Below, in pieces: positions 60,684-64,000 of a stretch of DNA of 64,000 nucleotides. The DNA is from DAOUKH01 sp965207995. Its GTDB lineage: Bacteria; Chloroflexota; Dehalococcoidia; SHYB01. A program made the translations under genes and the position numbers. The notes under the pieces were generated by a model. It was not told the origin of the DNA and did not search any database. It saw only the letters and a list, made by a program, of their open reading frames with translations. The DNA is taken from the NCBI GenBank assembly GCA_965207995.1, contig OZ242299.1:558001-622000 (forward strand). Reading direction: 5' to 3'. Each line of letters starts with the position of its first letter. Within the stretch, counting starts at the first letter, position 1.

Positions 60684-63600
60684 CCTTCCATCGCTGAAAG
60701 GCGATGGCCCCATTGAAGCACGAGGGCAACGTCTTCCCTGCTCAGGCCATAGGTACCTTCCATCGCTGAAAGGCGATGGCCCCATTGAAGCTAGTAGATC
60801 GGCTTGTCTACCCCTACCACGGCCCGGCGGCCTTCCATCGCTGAAAGGCGATGGCCCCATTGAAGCAGCGTCACAGGAAATGAGCTAGTCCTCCGCCGAG
60901 GTACCTTCCATCGCTGAAAGGCGATGGCCCCATTGAAGCGGGCCGGATTCTCCGCCGACGATGACCCAAGAGATCGACCTTCCATCGCTGAAAGGCGATG
61001 GCCCCATTGAAGCATACCCGTCAGAAGTCAACAGGTCCCGATGCTGCTGCCTTCCATCGCTGAAAGGCGATGGGCCCCATTGAAGCACTTCCCAGCCCGC
61101 CCGCTTCAGCAGCCCTACAAAGCCTTCCATCGCTGAAAGGCGATGGCCCCATTGAAGCTACCAGGTCGACTACTTCATTCGTCCGGTCCTGAATCCTTCC
61201 ATCGCTGAAAGGCGATGGCCCCATTGAAGCCAGCCGAATCCGCCCCCGGCGCGCGTCCGGCTCTTCGGCCTTCCATCGCTGAAAGGCGATGGCCCCATTG
61301 AAGCGACTGTGACAGAACCCTGTCGCCCGCGTAGAGATACACCTTCCATCGCTGAAAGGCGATGGCCCCATTGAAGCGTGGCTGGCCCATAGCCGCCCGT
61401 CCCCAGCTGTAGCGCCTTCCATCGCTGAAAGGCGATGGCCCCATTGAAGCTTGATGGCCGCTTTCTGGGCGGGCTTGAGATCCACGCCTTCCATCGCTGA
61501 AAGGCGATGGCCCCATTGAAGCTCACCCCTGTTTTCAGGCCTCTAGTAAGGGCTTGCCTACCTTCCATCGCTGAAAGGCGATGGCCCCATTGAAGCTACA
61601 GCACCGGCTTTTTCGCGGTGTTTACCGATCAGCCTTCCATCGCTGAAAGGCGATGGCCCCATTGAAGCTCGTCCACCCGCCACACACCCCCATCAAGATA
61701 AACCCCCTTCCATCGCTGAAAGGCGATGGCCCCATTGAAGCGGTCTGAGTGAGCGTGTCGATGGTGCCAAGGCTGCGGCCTTCCATCGCTGAAAGGCGAT
61801 GGCCCCATTGAAGCTCGGTAGCGGCGACCGTCTCCCCGCCGTCAATTGCCCGCCTTCCATCGCTGAAAGGCGATGGCCCCATTGAAGCACCGGAGGGGGT
61901 AGGAATGAACATCCTCCCTGGCTGCCTTCCATCGCTGAAAGGCGATGGCCCCATTGAAGCCGTATCGGACTTCGTCCTGGGCAAGCCTGGCCTCAACCTT
62001 CCATCGCTGAAAGGCGATGGCCCCATTGAAGCTTAATGTCGTCGACCGAGAGGGTGGCGCGCCCTGTGCCTTCCATCGCTGAAAGGCGATGGCCCCATTG
62101 AAGCTGGCAATCGCCACAGGCTCCCGCGCCGCCGGTTCCAACCTTCCATCGCTGAAAGGCGATGGCCCCATTGAAGCCATCATCTCGCGGCGCTGTTCGC
62201 TGTGGTGGGCCAGCCTTCCATCGCTGAAAGGCGATGGCCCCATTGAAGCCTGGCTGATGGTTCCGTCTGCGGACCTTCCCGACGCCTTCCATCGCTGAAA
62301 GGCGATGGCCCCATTGAAGCGTGAACGTGCTTATCATGCCATGCTGTCGGGACGTGCCTTCCATCGCTGAAAGGCGATGGCCCCATTGAAGCGCGGTGGC
62401 CTCCTGCCTCTCTAGACAGTCTGCCCAAACCTTCCATCGCTGAAAGGCGATGGCCCCATTGAAGCCCATTTCAGTTGTCCTCCTTGTGTTTTTGGGTTTG
62501 GGTCCTTCCATCGCTGAAAGGCGATGGCCCCATTGAAGCGCCGGGACCTTCACCAACTCGTCGATCCGCCAAGTGCCTTCCATCGCTGAAAGGCGATGGC
62601 CCCATTGAAGCCTGGAAGAGATCAAGACGCTCAAGACGCTGGAGCTGAACCTTCCATCGCTGAAAGGCGATGGCCCCATTGAAGCTAGTGCGGGGCGCCA
62701 CGCGCCTGGACCTCCACGCCCCAGCCTTCCATCGCTGAAAGGCGATGGCCCCATTGAAGCTAGTGCGGGGCGCCACGCGCCTGGACCTCCACGCCCCAGC
62801 CTTCCATCGCTGAAAGGCGATGGCCCCATTGAAGCCGCTTCAGCTCCGTCACGTCCATCGTGGGGTTGCCCACCTTCCATCGCTGAAAGGCGATGGCCCC
62901 ATTGAAGCGGCTCTTGACCACGCCGACACCGACGACGAGGGTGCGGCCTTCCATCGCTGAAAGGCGATGGCCCCATTGAAGCCCGGCATTCCGCGCGCCC
63001 TGGTGCATGCGTCTGTACTTCCTTCCATCGCTGAAAGGCGATGGCCCCATTGAAGCTGTTCTCATGATCATCGCGCACCGAGCTGGCCCAGGGGGACCTT
63101 CCATCGCTGAAAGGCGATGGCCCCATTGAAGCTGCCGAAGCCCGCGACGCGCCTGTGCTGATCCTCGACGACCTTCCATCGCTGAAAGGCGATGGCCCCA
63201 TTGAAGCGGTGCACTAGCTCAACCATCGGCAGCGTCGTCATGGTGCCTTCCATCGCTGAAAGGCGATGGCCCCATTGAAGCGTGGCCCACTGCGAAGTCA
63301 ACAACGAGTCCTTCCTCCGGCCTTCCATCGCTGAAAGGCGATGGCCCCATTGAAGCCCTATACATGGTCTCGTACACCGCCTCGGCTGTGTACCCCTTCC
63401 ATCGCTGAAAGGCGATGGCCCCATTGAAGCAGCGTCGTCCCCGCCCCCACGGTGAGCTGGCCCGTGGACCTTCCATCGCTGAAAGGCGATGGCCCCATTG
63501 AAGCAAGGCGTTCAGCAGAGGGCCAAGGGCCGATAGCAACCCTTCCATCGCTGAAAGGCGATGGCCCCATTGAAGCACGGAGGGCGACCTCGCGTCGTGC

Positions 63601-64000
63601 TACGTCCCGGCCCACCCTTCCATCGCTGAAAGGCGATGGCCCCATTGAAGCGACGACACCAGCTGGGCGGGCACCGAGGTGACCGTGACCTTCCATCGCT
63701 GAAAGGCGATGGCCCCATTGAAGCTGCGATCAGCGTCCTTCTGCGACCCTGATCGGGTGCTCGTGCGGCAGGACGACGACCTTCCATCGCTGAAAGGCGA
63801 TGGCCCCATTGAAGCGCGCCCGTGGAAGATGAACCGGCCCTGCGTCTCCGTGGCCTTCCATCGCTGAAAGGCGATGGCCCCATTGAAGCTGCAACCGCTC
63901 ATTGGTCATCCTCTCGGCTTTGTCGAGATCCTTCCATCGCTGAAAGGCGATGGCCCCATTGAAGCACGTTGGCGACCGGGTATTCGACCCGACGGACAAG
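60684..64000 (+). CRISPR. Type I-G CRISPR array, 45 repeats visible, continuing past the window
   Basis: The 36-base repeat begins CCTTCCATCGCTGAAAGGCG and ends CCCCATTGAAGC; CCATCGC and GCGATGG form a 7-bp hairpin around TGAAAG. 45 copies start between 60684 and 63930, with spacers of 36-39 bases apart from one of 55. The repeats are virtually identical; the sixth (61050) has one extra G. The terminal ATTGAAGC is typical of processed 5' handles. Transcription on the plus strand from the leader is expected. Spacers at 62686-62724 and 62761-62799 are identical. The last spacer is cut by the window end. Minus-strand ORFs through the array (repeating MGPSPFSDGR) are artefacts. Confidence 0.98.

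Larger units (their letters stand above)
22905..64000. mobile_element. Probable integrative and conjugative element (right end outside window)
   Basis: The left boundary lies where the serine recombinase reading frame runs into the interrupted ferritin-like gene. Contents in order: recombinase, HTH genes, replication-relaxation protein, coupling protein, VirB4-, VirB2-, PrgI- and VirB6-like conjugation genes, regulators, a type I restriction operon with toxin-antitoxin pairs, and a type I-G CRISPR-Cas locus. No relaxase is recognised unless the replication-relaxation protein serves. The right junction is not in the window, so the inclusion of the CRISPR locus in the element is inferred, not shown. 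Confidence 0.55.

Noticed and set aside
60615..63999. Many minus-strand ORFs with repeating SMGPSPFSDGR or NGAIAFQRWK
   Set aside because: They are translations of the CRISPR repeats and spacers, not proteins.
1..64000. tRNA or rRNA genes
   Set aside because: I saw no cloverleaf-like sequence with a standard T-arm or any rRNA signature; a proper scan (tRNAscan-type) was not possible.

Overview
This is a 64 kb window of GC-rich DNA in two parts. Positions 1 to about 22,900 look like chromosome of an uncultured Chloroflexota, SAR202/Dehalococcoidia-like. This is an inference from paralogous amidohydrolases, a luciferase-like flavin oxidoreductase, SDR dehydrogenases, a mycothiol-type DinB protein and a collagen-repeat lipoprotein; an actinobacterial origin is not excluded. 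From about 22,900 to the right edge the DNA looks like an integrated conjugative element that carries two complete defence systems. Its right end lies outside the window.

Chromosomal part: a truncated enoyl-CoA hydratase, a DinB/maleylpyruvate isomerase-like protein, a peroxiredoxin whose catalytic position is an in-frame TGA followed by a SECIS-like hairpin (a probable selenoprotein), a luciferase-like oxidoreductase, eight amidohydrolase-2 family genes (four of them near-identical in architecture and three with the same extended -10 promoter), two SDR dehydrogenases, an oligopeptide-type substrate-binding lipoprotein with 11 collagen-like Gly-X-Y triplets, two antitoxin-like genes and a HEPN-like gene. 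The spaces between genes are filled by one family of palindromic repeats (four tandem copies at 832-1400, single copies at five other places).

Element: a large serine recombinase at the left end has integrated into a ferritin-like gene, whose 3' part remains at 22,307-22,912. One compact minus-strand block (36,496 to 22,750) encodes a secreted protein, VirB6-like, two VirB2-like, PrgI-like, VirB4-like and coupling-protein components, a replication-relaxation protein, three small HTH proteins and the recombinase. Plus-strand genes after 36,700 encode an HTH/coiled-coil protein coupled to a 49-residue ORF and a regulator with four XRE domains. The four-XRE gene has a leader with a strong inverted repeat and a four-codon ORF.

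Defence cargo: (1) a minus-strand operon XRE-hsdM-hicB-hicA-hsdS-DUF433-DUF5615-DUF433-DUF5615-hsdR, a type I restriction-modification system with three toxin-antitoxin-like pairs interleaved and translationally coupled to it; (2) a full type I-G (formerly I-U) CRISPR-Cas locus, cas3-csx17-csb1-csb2-cas4/cas1-cas2, followed by a leader and an array of 45 visible repeats that continues past the window edge. A decayed duplicate of the cas3 5' end lies about 490 bases upstream of cas3.

The most interesting points are the selenocysteine-like peroxiredoxin, the toxin-antitoxin-loaded restriction operon, the four-XRE regulator with its structured leader, and the carriage of CRISPR-Cas and restriction-modification on one probable conjugative element.
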